Source: Treponema socranskii subsp. paredis ATCC 35535
GTDB lineage: Bacteria > Spirochaetota > Spirochaetia > Treponematales > Treponemataceae
NCBI GenBank assembly: GCA_000413015.1
Contig: KE332515.1
Coordinates: 593,092-657,091, forward strand
Length of the DNA stretch: 64,000 bases
Direction of reading: 5' to 3'
Shown here: one piece after another, positions 42,027-51,174 of the stretch
How the letters are laid out: each line of letters starts with the position of its first letter
Position numbering within the stretch: position 1 is the stretch's first letter
Position numbers and translations under genes: made by a program
Notes under the pieces: generated by a model
The model's database searches: none
The model's input: the letters and a program-made list of their open reading frames with translations, nothing else
Told to the model about the DNA's origin: nothing

Positions 42027-43551
42027 CGCATTTCCCGCATACTTCCCCGTATTCGCACTTCATATCCTTTTCGGCATAAGAGGTCATCTTTTCCCAAATC
42101 GATTCGAGACTTTCCGTAAACGCATTGCCGATGATATTGTTAAAAACGTATTCGCGGCACGGCGGCACATTTCCATCCGCGAGGATCGTCATGTCGCGCC
42201 GCAAATGCCAGCACGGATTGCGTTCGAGCGGTGAAAGGTCTGCGGGTTTACACTCGAGAAGAAGGCCCGAAAACCAATCGTATTTTTGGATTATCACTTT
42301 GCCGCCGTTTTTATCGTCTTTCCAAAAGCGGTAAAAAGCTTCGAGTTCCTCTTCGTTGTCGTTCGTCCTGACAAACTGGGGATAGGTCGTATCGGGAAAG
42401 GTGCGCCGTAAAAGAGTTACGGCTTCATGAGCTTTTGAAAGCGAGCCTTCAGAGCCGCGCATCTTTTTGTACGTCGCTTCGCTTGCCGCATCGAGGAGTA
42501 CGATCCAAATGATTTTTCCGCCCGAAATCTCTTTGACTTTTTCGCACAGTTCTTCGGTTACGTGAAGACCGTTCGTTTCGACAAGAAGCGAAAGTCCGTC
42601 ATAAGAAGCGACCTCTTTGACAAAATCCGTAAAATCGGGATGCAAAAGCGGCTCACCCCACGCCGAAAGCGAGACGACGGCGCTTTCCGAAAGGGATGCC
42701 ATTTGCGACACGAGCGGCCGGAATTCGGCGAGCGTCATATCGCGCGGATTTTTTTCTCCGTACGTTTTTTTATATGCTTCACTATACGGCGAATAAATGC
42801 ACTCCCCCTCTTCCCTGCCTGAAATCTGCACGTTGTAAAAGGCGGGTACGGTTTTCAAAACCGACACGAGGGATACCGCTTTTTCAGAAAGGCTTGCCGC
42901 GTCTTTTCCCTCTCCGCACGCATCGTAGAGCGCACGAGAAGCGATATAGCCCCCCTTCGTCGAACATTCGAATGAAAGGCGGTAGAGACGCCAGTCTTTC
43001 GGCGCGAGTACGGTTTCGATTTCAAACGAATTGATATCGGTTTTTAAAATCTTCATGACGGCATCCCGTGTGACGGCTTCGTCTCCGAGATTTTTTTGCC
43101 GCGAAAGAGAAGCTATGATGGCAGCCGCTCCCGTATCGAGCGCTTCGGGAGCCAAGCCGTAGGGATAGCCGTCTGCAAAGGTGTATTCGGCTGCATAGGT
43201 TTTATGTACGCGAAGAATTTCATCGCTGAGCGCTTTGTCCAAAAAGGGACAGTCGGCGGCGGTATAGAGTGCGGTTTCCGCTTTTTCACTAAAACTTGCA
43301 ATTTCGTCGAGCACATCGGCCGTCGTCCACACTTTCCTTTCTTTTACGGAAACGGGCACGGAAGAGGAAGCGGCTTCTCTTTTACACCTTTCGGCATTAT
43401 CGGATGCGGCGAGAACGATGACGGGAGTACTTCCCGAAACGGAAGCCGCCCATAAAAGCGCCCTATCGTATGCGGAGCGTCCGCCGAAAACTTTTTCGAA
43501 CATATACCGAGCGCCGAATGCGGCATTTAAAATAACGACGGTTTTCATCAT
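42001..43551 (-). CDS. Spiro-SPASM protein (degenerate radical-SAM-like with SPASM domain)
   Basis: A 516-aa protein matching the spirochaete-restricted spiro-SPASM family. The N-terminal third looks like a nucleotidyltransferase fold (ILNAAFGARYMFEKVFGG, LYTAADCPFLD). The middle has a radical-SAM-like barrel (WGEPLLHPDF, LLVETNGLHVTEEL), but where CxxxCxxC is expected it reads VQISGREEGECIYSPY with a single Cys, so the catalytic cluster is lost. The C-terminus keeps SPASM cysteines (NPCWHLRRDM, VPPCREYVFNN, CEYGEVCGKC). It begins the minus-strand cluster of sugar and ligase genes. Start at 43551 or 43548. Confidence 0.87.
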   Translation of the reverse strand: MMKTVVILNAAFGARYMFEKVFGGRSAYDRALLWAASVSGSTPVIVLAASDNAERCKREAASSSVPVSVKERKVWTTADVLDEIASFSEKAETALYTAADCPFLDKALSDEILRVHKTYAAEYTFADGYPYGLAPEALDTGAAAIIASLSRQKNLGDEAVTRDAVMKILKTDINSFEIETVLAPKDWRLYRLSFECSTKGGYIASRALYDACGEGKDAASLSEKAVSLVSVLKTVPAFYNVQISGREEGECIYSPYSEAYKKTYGEKNPRDMTLAEFRPLVSQMASLSESAVVSLSAWGEPLLHPDFTDFVKEVASYDGLSLLVETNGLHVTEELCEKVKEISGGKIIWIVLLDAASEATYKKMRGSEGSLSKAHEAVTLLRRTFPDTTYPQFVRTNDNEEELEAFYRFWKDDKNGGKVIIQKYDWFSGLLLECKPADLSPLERNPCWHLRRDMTILADGNVPPCREYVFNNIIGNAFTESLESIWEKMTSYAEKDMKCEYGEVCGKCDEYYTFNF

Positions 43552-43573
43552 TACAGTATCGGCATATTTTTAT

Positions 43574-43713
43574 GCGGGTATAAACAGTCTTTGAAAAAGC
43601 CGAATAAAAAGTGTCAATAAAGGACTTGACAGATTTTCCTAAAGCGGGTATAAACATTAGTTTATTTTCGATATAAAATTATAATTGACTAAAAAAAATC
43701 CTTTTGTTATAAT
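43574..43713 (+). promoter_or_regulatory. Tandem promoters and 13-bp direct repeat upstream of the TPR gene
   Basis: GCGGGTATAAACA occurs at 43574-43586 and 43644-43656. The second copy supplies the -10 of TTGACA (43626-43631), 17 nt, TATAAA (43649-43654). A further promoter TTGACT (43685-43690), 17 nt, TATAAT (43708-43713) lies 13 nt before the ATG. Two near-consensus promoters in tandem suggest strong expression. The first repeat copy may serve the divergent spiro-SPASM gene. Confidence 0.7.
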
Positions 43714-43726
43714 AAAACGTGCAGCT

Positions 43727-44659
43727 ATGAAAATTCAAACGGAAGTCGGGCTCAAAAAAGTCATCGCCTGCATGGAACGCGCGGATCCCGCAGAAGCACA
43801 GAAAATACTTGAAAACCTGTTCGAAGACGAATTCGAATGCGGCGAACTCGTGTTTACCGCCGACTGCTGCAATTTTTGGATCCCGCACATACGGCAGATC
43901 AACGCGCTGGAAAACGCGTTTGAACGCGGTGAAAGCCTCCTTGCCGATTGGAAACGCTTCCGCTCCTTTCTTTCGCGAAAAGCGAACGTATACAACCCTG
44001 CAGTCGAAGCGATAGACCGCGGCGTTTTTTTGTACGCACTTGAAAATTACCGGCAGCTGTTGGACGAGCGGGACACCGCACAAAAAGCGGAAATCTACCG
44101 CAAAGCGGGCTTATGCTGCAAAAAGCTCGGCAAATTCGAAGAGGCACAGGAATTCCTTACCGCATCGAACAATGCGCAGCCGGGGATTCCTTCGGTACTC
44201 GCCGAACTTGCCGACTGTTTTGCTCTGTGCGGACACGAGCGGAACGCAAAAGTGCTTTTCCGCGAAGCGTTTTTTATCGATCCGGCAAAAATCGACGCGA
44301 GCTTTCTCGACTCCGAGCTGATTCGGGTATTGTTCGAAAAAACGGCGGAAAAAGGCTACACGGGTATGACGCTTCTGCAGTGGCTTCCGGTATACGGAGT
44401 GCTCTACGGCGTTTTTAATGTGCGGCGCGAACTCAAGCTGCAGGAGATCAGCAAATTAAAACAGGAAATCTACGCGATCGAAACGGAGATGAAAGATCCT
44501 TCATGCGATTCGGTAAATCTTACGCCGCGTCTCATCAATCTGTATTTTTGGCTCATCGATTACTATCTCGCTTCGGATGACAATTCGAAGCCGGTGAACG
44601 ATACGCTGCTGAAGATAAAAATACTCGATTCGGCCGTTTACGAACAGTATATGAAGTGA
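43727..44659 (+). CDS. TPR-repeat protein upstream of greA
   Basis: A 310-aa helical protein with TPR-like repeats in the middle (AEIYRKAGLCCKKLGKFEEAQEFL, then SVLAELADCFALCGHERNAKVLF) and a C-terminal Lys/Glu coiled segment (LKLQEISKLKQEIYAIETEM). No signal peptide. The start is set at ATG 43727: the frame is open back to 43685, but that TTG is the -35 box of the promoter. The gene has no Shine-Dalgarno and only a 6-nt predicted leader. It precedes the GreA fusion by 103 bp; a shared function is likely but unknown. Confidence 0.82.
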   Translation: MKIQTEVGLKKVIACMERADPAEAQKILENLFEDEFECGELVFTADCCNFWIPHIRQINALENAFERGESLLADWKRFRSFLSRKANVYNPAVEAIDRGVFLYALENYRQLLDERDTAQKAEIYRKAGLCCKKLGKFEEAQEFLTASNNAQPGIPSVLAELADCFALCGHERNAKVLFREAFFIDPAKIDASFLDSELIRVLFEKTAEKGYTGMTLLQWLPVYGVLYGVFNVRRELKLQEISKLKQEIYAIETEMKDPSCDSVNLTPRLINLYFWLIDYYLASDDNSKPVNDTLLKIKILDSAVYEQYMK

Positions 44660-44762
44660 GTGCAAAAGATGTAAATCCGTCGGAAGATAAGCCGGAACAA
44701 GAGGCTGTAAACTTTATTTATAAATCAACAATAATTTACGATTATTAAACAAGGAGTATCGT

Positions 44763-47465
44763 ATGGCAGATGAAAATCTCGTAACGCAGGTTCAAAGCAT
44801 GCTCAAAGAGGAGACGTGGACTCGCGCGGCGATCAGCAATTATACAAAGAACAATCTTACGGAGCTTGCCGATATCGTGGAAAAATCGCGGGAAGCCGGA
44901 TGCGCCGACGAACTGCAGCAAATCTGCGACGAACACCTCGCCCATACGAAAGACAGCATTATCGCGCTGTACCTGTCGGGCATGGTATCGCTCGGCAAAG
45001 GGGCGCTCGACAATTCCGCGCTCGAAAATCTTGTCGATATCTTCCAAAAAAATCACAAAGAAAATATCGTCGTCTATCTCTGCGAAACGATTCTCGCCGA
45101 CGACCCGAACAATAAATTCGCTCTTCGTACGCTCGCCGACTGCCTGCGCGCGGACTCAAGCGATAAAGTGTGGGAACTTTACGAAAAGATCGTAAAGCTC
45201 GATTTTGAAGAAGCGGATTTGGCAAAATTGCTCGCCGAACACGCCGAAGCGGCAAACGATGCGGAAACGGCGATCGACTACTATAAAAAAGCGCACCTCC
45301 GCTACATCACCGCAAAAAACATGAACGCGGTAAAAGAAACGTGGTCCCGTCTCGTCGAACTCATCCCCGAAGAAATCGATTTTTTTATGCTCGCCAAACG
45401 AAAAATCGCAAAGACGATCAGCGAAGAGCGGAGCGCCGTCCTCATGCAGGAATTATACACGTGGTACAAAGACAATAAAAAATGGGATACTTCGATCGAT
45501 ATCTTAAAGCAGATCCTCGAAATCGACCAGCACGATACGTGGGCGCGTAAAGAGCTCGTCGACTGCTATCGCGGAAAATACGAAGGGAGAGCGCATCTTG
45601 AAGATTACATCCGTTCGTCGAACCTGTCCCAGAGTTTCCGCAACGTATTCGAAGCGATAAACGATTTTGAAAAGCACATCGCCTTCGATGCCAAAAGCTA
45701 CGTATTTCACCGTTCGTGGGGCGTCGGCATAATCCGCTCGGTCGAAGACGATACGCTGAAAATCAATTTCGGAAAAAAATACGGCGTGCGTTCCATGTCG
45801 CTCAAAATGGCGGTAAGCGCGCTCCAGCCGCTTGCAAAAGATCACATTTGGGTACTGAAAGCGACGAAAAAGCGCGAAGATCTTGCAAAAGAAGTAAAGA
45901 GCGATAAAACGCAGGCGCTTAAAACGATCATCAAAAGTTTTGACAACAGCTGCGACCTCAAGCGCATCAAAGCCGAACTCGTTCCGGCCGTCCTCACTCC
46001 GGGCGAATGGACATCGTGGAACAGCGCGGCAAAAAAGATTCTCGAATCGAATCCTCAATTCGGCGTGGACACGAACGACGTCAATATGTATACGGTACGC
46101 GATCACGACGTGAGCAAAGATATAAAGCTCGCAAACGAATTCAAAGCGCAAAAGCAATTTTTCCCGCGAGTCGATATGTTTTTGCGTTTTATCGAAGACG
46201 ACGAAACGGATAAAAGCGGCGAAACGTTCAACGAAATGCTCTCCTATTTTATCGGATTCGTAAAATCGGTTTCACACATAAACGAACAGGTCGTCGCTTC
46301 CTTTTTGACCATTCAAAAGGTAAATATGCTCGTTCCGTCGTCCGCTTATCAAATCAAATTCACATTTAAAGAATTGTACGACAAAATCGAAGAGCCGCGC
46401 AAAATGTATCTTTCGCTCAAAGACACGAAAAACACGACGCTTCGTGAAGATTTTATTAAAAATGTAAAGCTCCTTCCCGATTGGGACAAACAATACGTAC
46501 GTCTGTTTCCGACGGTACTGAACCGCGCCATGCTCACTTCTCTTATCAACGCCGGAAAAACGGATATGGTTCGGCGTCTTGCAGCCGATTCGTTCGACAA
46601 TTTCAAAGACAATCGCCAAGCCGTTTTGTTTTTCTTCCGCGAATGCAAAGACGACGATTGGTTTAAAAATGCGGGCATCGCCTATGAAAAGCAGCTTATC
46701 GCGCTGATCAATATCGTCGAACTCACGTTCCGTGAAATCAGCAATCACGTAAATACTACGGAAAACAAAAAAATCAATAAAGCTGCAATCGATTTGTTGT
46801 TCACGGACGACACGCTCATAAGCTATATGCTCGAAAACAACGAAGATACGGTAAAACGCATGTATACGCTCGTCGCCGACATTGCGGATCTCGATCCCGC
46901 AAAAAAGGCGCAGTTGCGTAACAGGATCCTCGAAAAATATCCGGACTTCAAATTTCAAGCGTCGGAAGAAAAATCTTCCATGCAGCAGCGCGGCATGCTC
47001 GTTACGGCGAAGATGCTCGAAGAAAAGAAAGCGCAGGAAGAGCAAATACGCACGGTCGAAATTCCGAAAAACGCCGAAGAAATCGGTGAAGCCCGCTCTC
47101 AGGGCGACTTGAAAGAAAACGCCGAATATAAAGCCGCGCGCGAACACCAGCACTTTTTAAACGAACGGCTTACAAAACTGCAGGAAGAGCTTTCGCGCGC
47201 GGTCGTCTTCGATCCGACGACGATTACGACGGCCTTCATTTCGTTTTCGACGACGGCGACGCTGCATAACAACGAGTCGAACGAAGACGAAACGTACACG
47301 ATACTCGGTCCGTGGGAATCGGATCCCGACAACAATATCATCTCGTATATGTCGCCGTTCGGAAACGCGCTTATGGATAAAAAAATCGGCGAGCGCGTCG
47401 CCTTTACGATCAACGACCACAACTACGATTACACCGTAAAAGAAATAAAAGCGGCAAAACCGTAA
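44763..47465 (+). CDS. greA: GreA transcript cleavage factor with large N-terminal helical extension
   Basis: A 900-aa protein. Only the last about 160 residues are GreA: EEIGEARSQGDLKENAEYKAAREHQ is the coiled-coil tip with the acidic Asp/Glu pair that acts in RNA polymerase's secondary channel, followed by the FKBP-like C-terminal domain (ILGPWESDP..GNALMDKKIGERV). The preceding about 740 residues are helical, TPR-like at first, and of unknown function. GreA rescues backtracked polymerase. Usual GreA is about 160 aa; treponemes, including T. pallidum as I recall, share this fusion. AAGGAG precedes the ATG. Confidence 0.92.
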   Translation: MADENLVTQVQSMLKEETWTRAAISNYTKNNLTELADIVEKSREAGCADELQQICDEHLAHTKDSIIALYLSGMVSLGKGALDNSALENLVDIFQKNHKENIVVYLCETILADDPNNKFALRTLADCLRADSSDKVWELYEKIVKLDFEEADLAKLLAEHAEAANDAETAIDYYKKAHLRYITAKNMNAVKETWSRLVELIPEEIDFFMLAKRKIAKTISEERSAVLMQELYTWYKDNKKWDTSIDILKQILEIDQHDTWARKELVDCYRGKYEGRAHLEDYIRSSNLSQSFRNVFEAINDFEKHIAFDAKSYVFHRSWGVGIIRSVEDDTLKINFGKKYGVRSMSLKMAVSALQPLAKDHIWVLKATKKREDLAKEVKSDKTQALKTIIKSFDNSCDLKRIKAELVPAVLTPGEWTSWNSAAKKILESNPQFGVDTNDVNMYTVRDHDVSKDIKLANEFKAQKQFFPRVDMFLRFIEDDETDKSGETFNEMLSYFIGFVKSVSHINEQVVASFLTIQKVNMLVPSSAYQIKFTFKELYDKIEEPRKMYLSLKDTKNTTLREDFIKNVKLLPDWDKQYVRLFPTVLNRAMLTSLINAGKTDMVRRLAADSFDNFKDNRQAVLFFFRECKDDDWFKNAGIAYEKQLIALINIVELTFREISNHVNTTENKKINKAAIDLLFTDDTLISYMLENNEDTVKRMYTLVADIADLDPAKKAQLRNRILEKYPDFKFQASEEKSSMQQRGMLVTAKMLEEKKAQEEQIRTVEIPKNAEEIGEARSQGDLKENAEYKAAREHQHFLNERLTKLQEELSRAVVFDPTTITTAFISFSTTATLHNNESNEDETYTILGPWESDPDNNIISYMSPFGNALMDKKIGERVAFTINDHNYDYTVKEIKAAKP

Positions 47466-47478
47466 AAAAATACGTTTG

Positions 47479-47501
47479 AAACTCGGCGGGCTGTCGAAAA
47501 A
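47479..47501 (+). repeat. Intergenic repeat element, copy 2
   Basis: AAACTCG, three bases, then GGCTGTCGAAAAA. It matches the minus-strand copy at 12010-12031. The remainder of this 129-bp gap also holds GGCTTTTGAGACGGCC-type imperfect palindromes. Confidence 0.45.
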
Positions 47502-47559
47502 GCAACGGCTTTTGAGACGGCCGCTTCGAGCTTTTTAGAATTCGAAAGGCGCGGCACTG

Positions 47560-47588
47560 TCGAAGAGCGCGTAAAAATCGTTTATCGT
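47560..47588 (+). promoter_or_regulatory. Candidate promoter, leaderless type, of the 815-aa orphan
   Basis: TATCGT (47583-47588) ends 6 nt before the ATG at 47595, the same arrangement as at 4442. The -35 candidate TCGAAG (47560-47565, 17-nt spacer) is weak. No Shine-Dalgarno is present. Confidence 0.4.
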
Positions 47589-47594
47589 AAGCGT

Positions 47595-50042
47595 ATGAAA
47601 TATCGAAAAATATTTTTGACCTCCGCCATCCCCCTCGCGGGTGCGCTTATCTTTTTTTTATACGGCAAAAAAATAATCGGAGCACACATGACGGAAAGCA
47701 CTTCATCGGTGAATGCGGCAGACGCAAAAAGACGGGCTGTTTCGGAAAGCGATATAAACGGAAATCTTCCCAGGCACGTTTTCGTCGCTACGCTCACGCA
47801 GACTTTTTCGCGCGGCTGGGAGTTTTGCCTCTCGGACGGAAAAATCATGATAAAAAAAGCGGGAAGCGAAAATTGGACGCTCTTTCAAGGAACGGGTCTT
47901 CCCTTTCCGAAAAAAAAGCGCATAGCCCCCGGCGACCGTTTCGACATACCGAAAAAGATCGTCGAAATCGCGGCCGACGACGATATGCTGCTCGTATTCG
48001 ACGACGAAAAAAAAATGTTCGTCTGTCCGCTCGCATCGAACCGCGTCGACAAAAAATTCGTGTGGACGAACGGTTTCGGCTGGCCGGAAAAAAAGCAGCT
48101 CGTGCAAAACGATCTCGTCGCACATAAGCGCGGCTGGGCGACCGGCACGAGGAGAGCGAGCATCCAATGGTATACCGACCGCTTCGGCAACGAACACAAT
48201 TGGGGAACGATGGGCGTTACGACCGTCTACTTTCTCACCGAAAACGGACGGGAAATACGCTTTACCGATTCGGGGCTTCCGACCGATTTGAGCGATACGA
48301 TCCTCGGCCCCGAGCGCGGCGCCTTTACCGCGCAAAACATCAGCGCAAGCGGTTCAACGCTTTTTCTCATCGGAGACGACGGCACGATGTACACTCGCCT
48401 CATCGATTACGACACGATGGGATGCGACCCGATGTTTTTCAAATACACCTATGTCGCCGAAAAACAGCGCTACAAAGGCAGCGACTATCGTTCCAATTTT
48501 ACGCGCTGGGGACTGCCGAACGAAGATTGGCGTAAACAGCCGGACATAGAGCTTTCGGGCAATGCACGCCTTTCAAAATACATCTGCATATTTCAAAACG
48601 GCAAAGGAAACGATGCGCGCACTCTCCGCGTTGCAGGTACCGATCCCGCGGGAAAAACCGGTTTTTATTATAAAAACCTGATCGATACCGAATGGCGTTT
48701 CGAGCATTATCCCCTCGTCCTCTCCCCTTCGGCTTTTCTTTCAGGCGCAAAAGCGGCAGCCGAAAAGAAAAACGAATACGCCTATGTCGGCACCGTCGCG
48801 CTAAACGGAAAAACGATAAGCGGCGTCACCTCTTCCGTAAGCGATATGACGCTCACAAGCGAAGGTTCCTGTACGCTTGCGCTGCACTGCGGAGACGAAA
48901 CGAAATCGATTCCGCTCTACCTCGTTACGATGTGGACGTATATGACGCGTTACAATCCGGTATTCGACGGAACGCCGAAAAGTTTTTTTGCCACTCCTCA
49001 TTTTTCCGAAGCCGATATTTCATCGCAAAACGAAACCTTCGATGCCCTCCTTCACGGCGCCTTCGGAGGAAAGAATCTCGATCTCTTTTCGGCGAACGCG
49101 ACGGCATGGGGTCCCTATCTCATATTTACATTCGGAAAAAAACCGAACGAATACACGATATCGCTCAGAGCGACAAAAGATTCCGAGTCCGAATTTAAAA
49201 AAGAAATGGCGGCAAGCTCCGTGCAAAACGAAGCGCTCCGCACCCTCGATACGGCAAAAACCTATACGGCAAGCGACGTGCCGCTTCTCGACAGTATCAG
49301 ACAAAAAAATGAAAACGCCATCGCAGAAGCCGATGCTCAGATGAAAACCTATCTCAAAAACGCCGCGAGATCCGAACTTTCCCGCTGGGGCTACAATATC
49401 TTCGATACGATTGCAGCGGTGACGATGCTGAACCGTGTCGACGTGCCGAAAATCAAAACGATGACGTCGTTCGGCGGACAGCTTATGGCGCAAAATGCGG
49501 ACAATTTCAAATTCATTTCCATGTTCGAACTGTATGCGAACCCGTATAAAATCTCCGCGGCGAAAAATATCATCGACGAATGCGATTCGCTCAAAAACCG
49601 CATAGCGGAAACGGGCAGCGCGAAAACCGATGAGTTTTTCAAAAACACTTACGGCGAATATTTCGACGCGCTGCATATCCCCGACTTAACCTACGGCACC
49701 GTCACATATAAAAAGAAACGCTACGAAACGACAATCCGCAGAATAAGCGCATCGCTTCCCGCTTTGCGTATGGAATACGCCGACGAAACGAATGCACAAT
49801 CCGTCATCATCGAATTCCCGTCGCTCATCGACGATATAAAAAAAGGACAGGATCCTTTTACCGCCTCCGTCGTATTCCGAACGATTTCCGGAAGCGGTTC
49901 GGCTTTTATTAAAACCGGTATCCGCTCATACATCATGAGCAGAACGGGTACCTATACGTGGGACGGAAAAGAAGCGAAAATCGAAGTCAATAAATCTTTA
50001 ACAAAACGGCTCCCGCTCTTTGCGAGCGGAAAAGACAGATAA
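47595..50042 (+). CDS. Large orphan protein with N-terminal membrane anchor
   Basis: An 815-aa protein with one hydrophobic segment at 6-24 (IFLTSAIPLAGALIFFLYG) and otherwise extracytoplasmic. The first half is beta-rich with Trp-containing repeats (SENWTLFQGTGLPFPKKK, RFTDSGLPTDLSDT, GNEHNWGTMGVTTVYFL) and may form a beta-propeller. The second half is helical (about 540-680), then a small beta domain. I do not recognise a family. It follows the GreA fusion by 129 bp with its own predicted promoter. The size and anchoring suggest a periplasmic or surface role. Confidence 0.75.
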   Translation: MKYRKIFLTSAIPLAGALIFFLYGKKIIGAHMTESTSSVNAADAKRRAVSESDINGNLPRHVFVATLTQTFSRGWEFCLSDGKIMIKKAGSENWTLFQGTGLPFPKKKRIAPGDRFDIPKKIVEIAADDDMLLVFDDEKKMFVCPLASNRVDKKFVWTNGFGWPEKKQLVQNDLVAHKRGWATGTRRASIQWYTDRFGNEHNWGTMGVTTVYFLTENGREIRFTDSGLPTDLSDTILGPERGAFTAQNISASGSTLFLIGDDGTMYTRLIDYDTMGCDPMFFKYTYVAEKQRYKGSDYRSNFTRWGLPNEDWRKQPDIELSGNARLSKYICIFQNGKGNDARTLRVAGTDPAGKTGFYYKNLIDTEWRFEHYPLVLSPSAFLSGAKAAAEKKNEYAYVGTVALNGKTISGVTSSVSDMTLTSEGSCTLALHCGDETKSIPLYLVTMWTYMTRYNPVFDGTPKSFFATPHFSEADISSQNETFDALLHGAFGGKNLDLFSANATAWGPYLIFTFGKKPNEYTISLRATKDSESEFKKEMAASSVQNEALRTLDTAKTYTASDVPLLDSIRQKNENAIAEADAQMKTYLKNAARSELSRWGYNIFDTIAAVTMLNRVDVPKIKTMTSFGGQLMAQNADNFKFISMFELYANPYKISAAKNIIDECDSLKNRIAETGSAKTDEFFKNTYGEYFDALHIPDLTYGTVTYKKKRYETTIRRISASLPALRMEYADETNAQSVIIEFPSLIDDIKKGQDPFTASVVFRTISGSGSAFIKTGIRSYIMSRTGTYTWDGKEAKIEVNKSLTKRLPLFASGKDR

Positions 50043-50110
50043 TATCGCGCGGCACGACGAACTATGTGCGATAAAAGTGCGGAGTCCGGAAGAAAGCGGC
50101 TTCGAACATA

Positions 50111-50139
50111 CTGACGCCGAATCTTTTATCTGATATACT
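50111..50139 (+). promoter_or_regulatory. Promoter of the MBL-fold gene, short-leader type
   Basis: CTGACG (50111-50116), 17 nt, TATACT (50134-50139), then 10 nt to the ATG at 50150. No Shine-Dalgarno. Confidence 0.5.
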
Positions 50140-50149
50140 TTTATGCGTT

Positions 50150-51079
50150 ATGGCTGACATACAGGAACTCATCCCCGACGTCTACGTGATCCCCGGCGGA
50201 ACGAACGTCGGCGTCATACGCGTAAAAAACGAAAGCGGATGCGCTCTCTATCTCATCGATTCGGGCGGAAGCGAAAAAGACGCGCGCAAAATCGAAACGA
50301 TTCTCAACGCTCATTTTACCGACTGGCAGCTCCGAGCGGTCATCAACACGCATTCGCACGCCGATCATAGCGGCGGAAACGCCTATTTTGCCGAAAAAAC
50401 GAAGTGCGGCATCTGGATGCCCTATCTCGAAAAAGGAAGCGTCGAAAACACGCTTTTGCAGCCTTCCATCGTATGGGGCGGCTTTCCCCTTCCCGAACTG
50501 CGCGTACCCTATTACGTACCTGCGTATGCGGAACCTACGCGCATCATACGCGCCGAAGACTGCGTCGAATTCTCCGACGGAAAGAAAATACGCTTTATCG
50601 CCCTGCCCGGCCACTATTTTGAAATGCTCGGCGTTATGTGTACACTCCCCGACGGAAGATGTGCGTTCTTTGCAGGAGACGCCGTATTCGGCAAAAAATT
50701 TATCGCAAAATTTTCGATTCCGTTTATGTTCGATGTCGCTTCTTTTTTGGATACGCTCGAAAAACTCTGCTCTATAAGCGCGGACTGGTATGTGCCGAGC
50801 CACGGGGATGCCGTCACGCGGATCGACGAAACGGCGGAGATGAATCAAATCGCCGTTTTACAGACGATAAGCTGCATTATAAAGATATTGAAAAAAAAGC
50901 CGCATACGGCCGAAGAATTGTTAACCGAAGTCGCAAACGCAAACGGCATTTCGATGAAGCTCGCTCAGTACGTACTCATCGGCTGCACGCTGCGCTCCTT
51001 TCTCACCTGCTTGTATGAAAAAGGACGCATAACGTACGAAATCGCCGATAACAAAATGCTTTGGAAAGCGGTTGTCTGA
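50150..51079 (+). CDS. MBL-fold metallo-hydrolase
   Basis: A 309-aa metallo-beta-lactamase-fold protein. The metal motif HSHADHSGG (HxHxDH) is intact; further ligands are expected at LPGHYFEMLG (His), FFAGDAVFG (Asp) and VPSHGDAV (His). The C-terminal about 90 residues are an added helical domain (EELLTEVANANG..), possibly winged-helix. The fold covers thiolesterases, lactonases and RNA-processing enzymes; the substrate cannot be called. It has a short-leader promoter and is convergent with tpiA. Confidence 0.9.
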   Translation: MADIQELIPDVYVIPGGTNVGVIRVKNESGCALYLIDSGGSEKDARKIETILNAHFTDWQLRAVINTHSHADHSGGNAYFAEKTKCGIWMPYLEKGSVENTLLQPSIVWGGFPLPELRVPYYVPAYAEPTRIIRAEDCVEFSDGKKIRFIALPGHYFEMLGVMCTLPDGRCAFFAGDAVFGKKFIAKFSIPFMFDVASFLDTLEKLCSISADWYVPSHGDAVTRIDETAEMNQIAVLQTISCIIKILKKKPHTAEELLTEVANANGISMKLAQYVLIGCTLRSFLTCLYEKGRITYEIADNKMLWKAVV

Positions 51080-51088
51080 AAAATCCGC

Positions 51089-51158
51089 GAGTTTTCGAAA
51101 AACTTGACGAGTTTAAAATTAAGTCCTTATATTACCGATGACTTAATTTTAAACATCG
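51089..51158. terminator. Bidirectional palindromic terminator region
   Basis: Between convergent genes: AGTTTT-CGA-AAAACT (51090-51104), then a perfect 15-bp stem GTTTAAAATTAAGTC (51111-51125) with its complement (51140-51154), extendable by three pairs past a bulge. The AT-rich ends can serve as T tracts both ways. The stem is longer than needed for termination. Confidence 0.6.
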
Positions 51159-51174
51159 CCCCCATGCAATTTTT

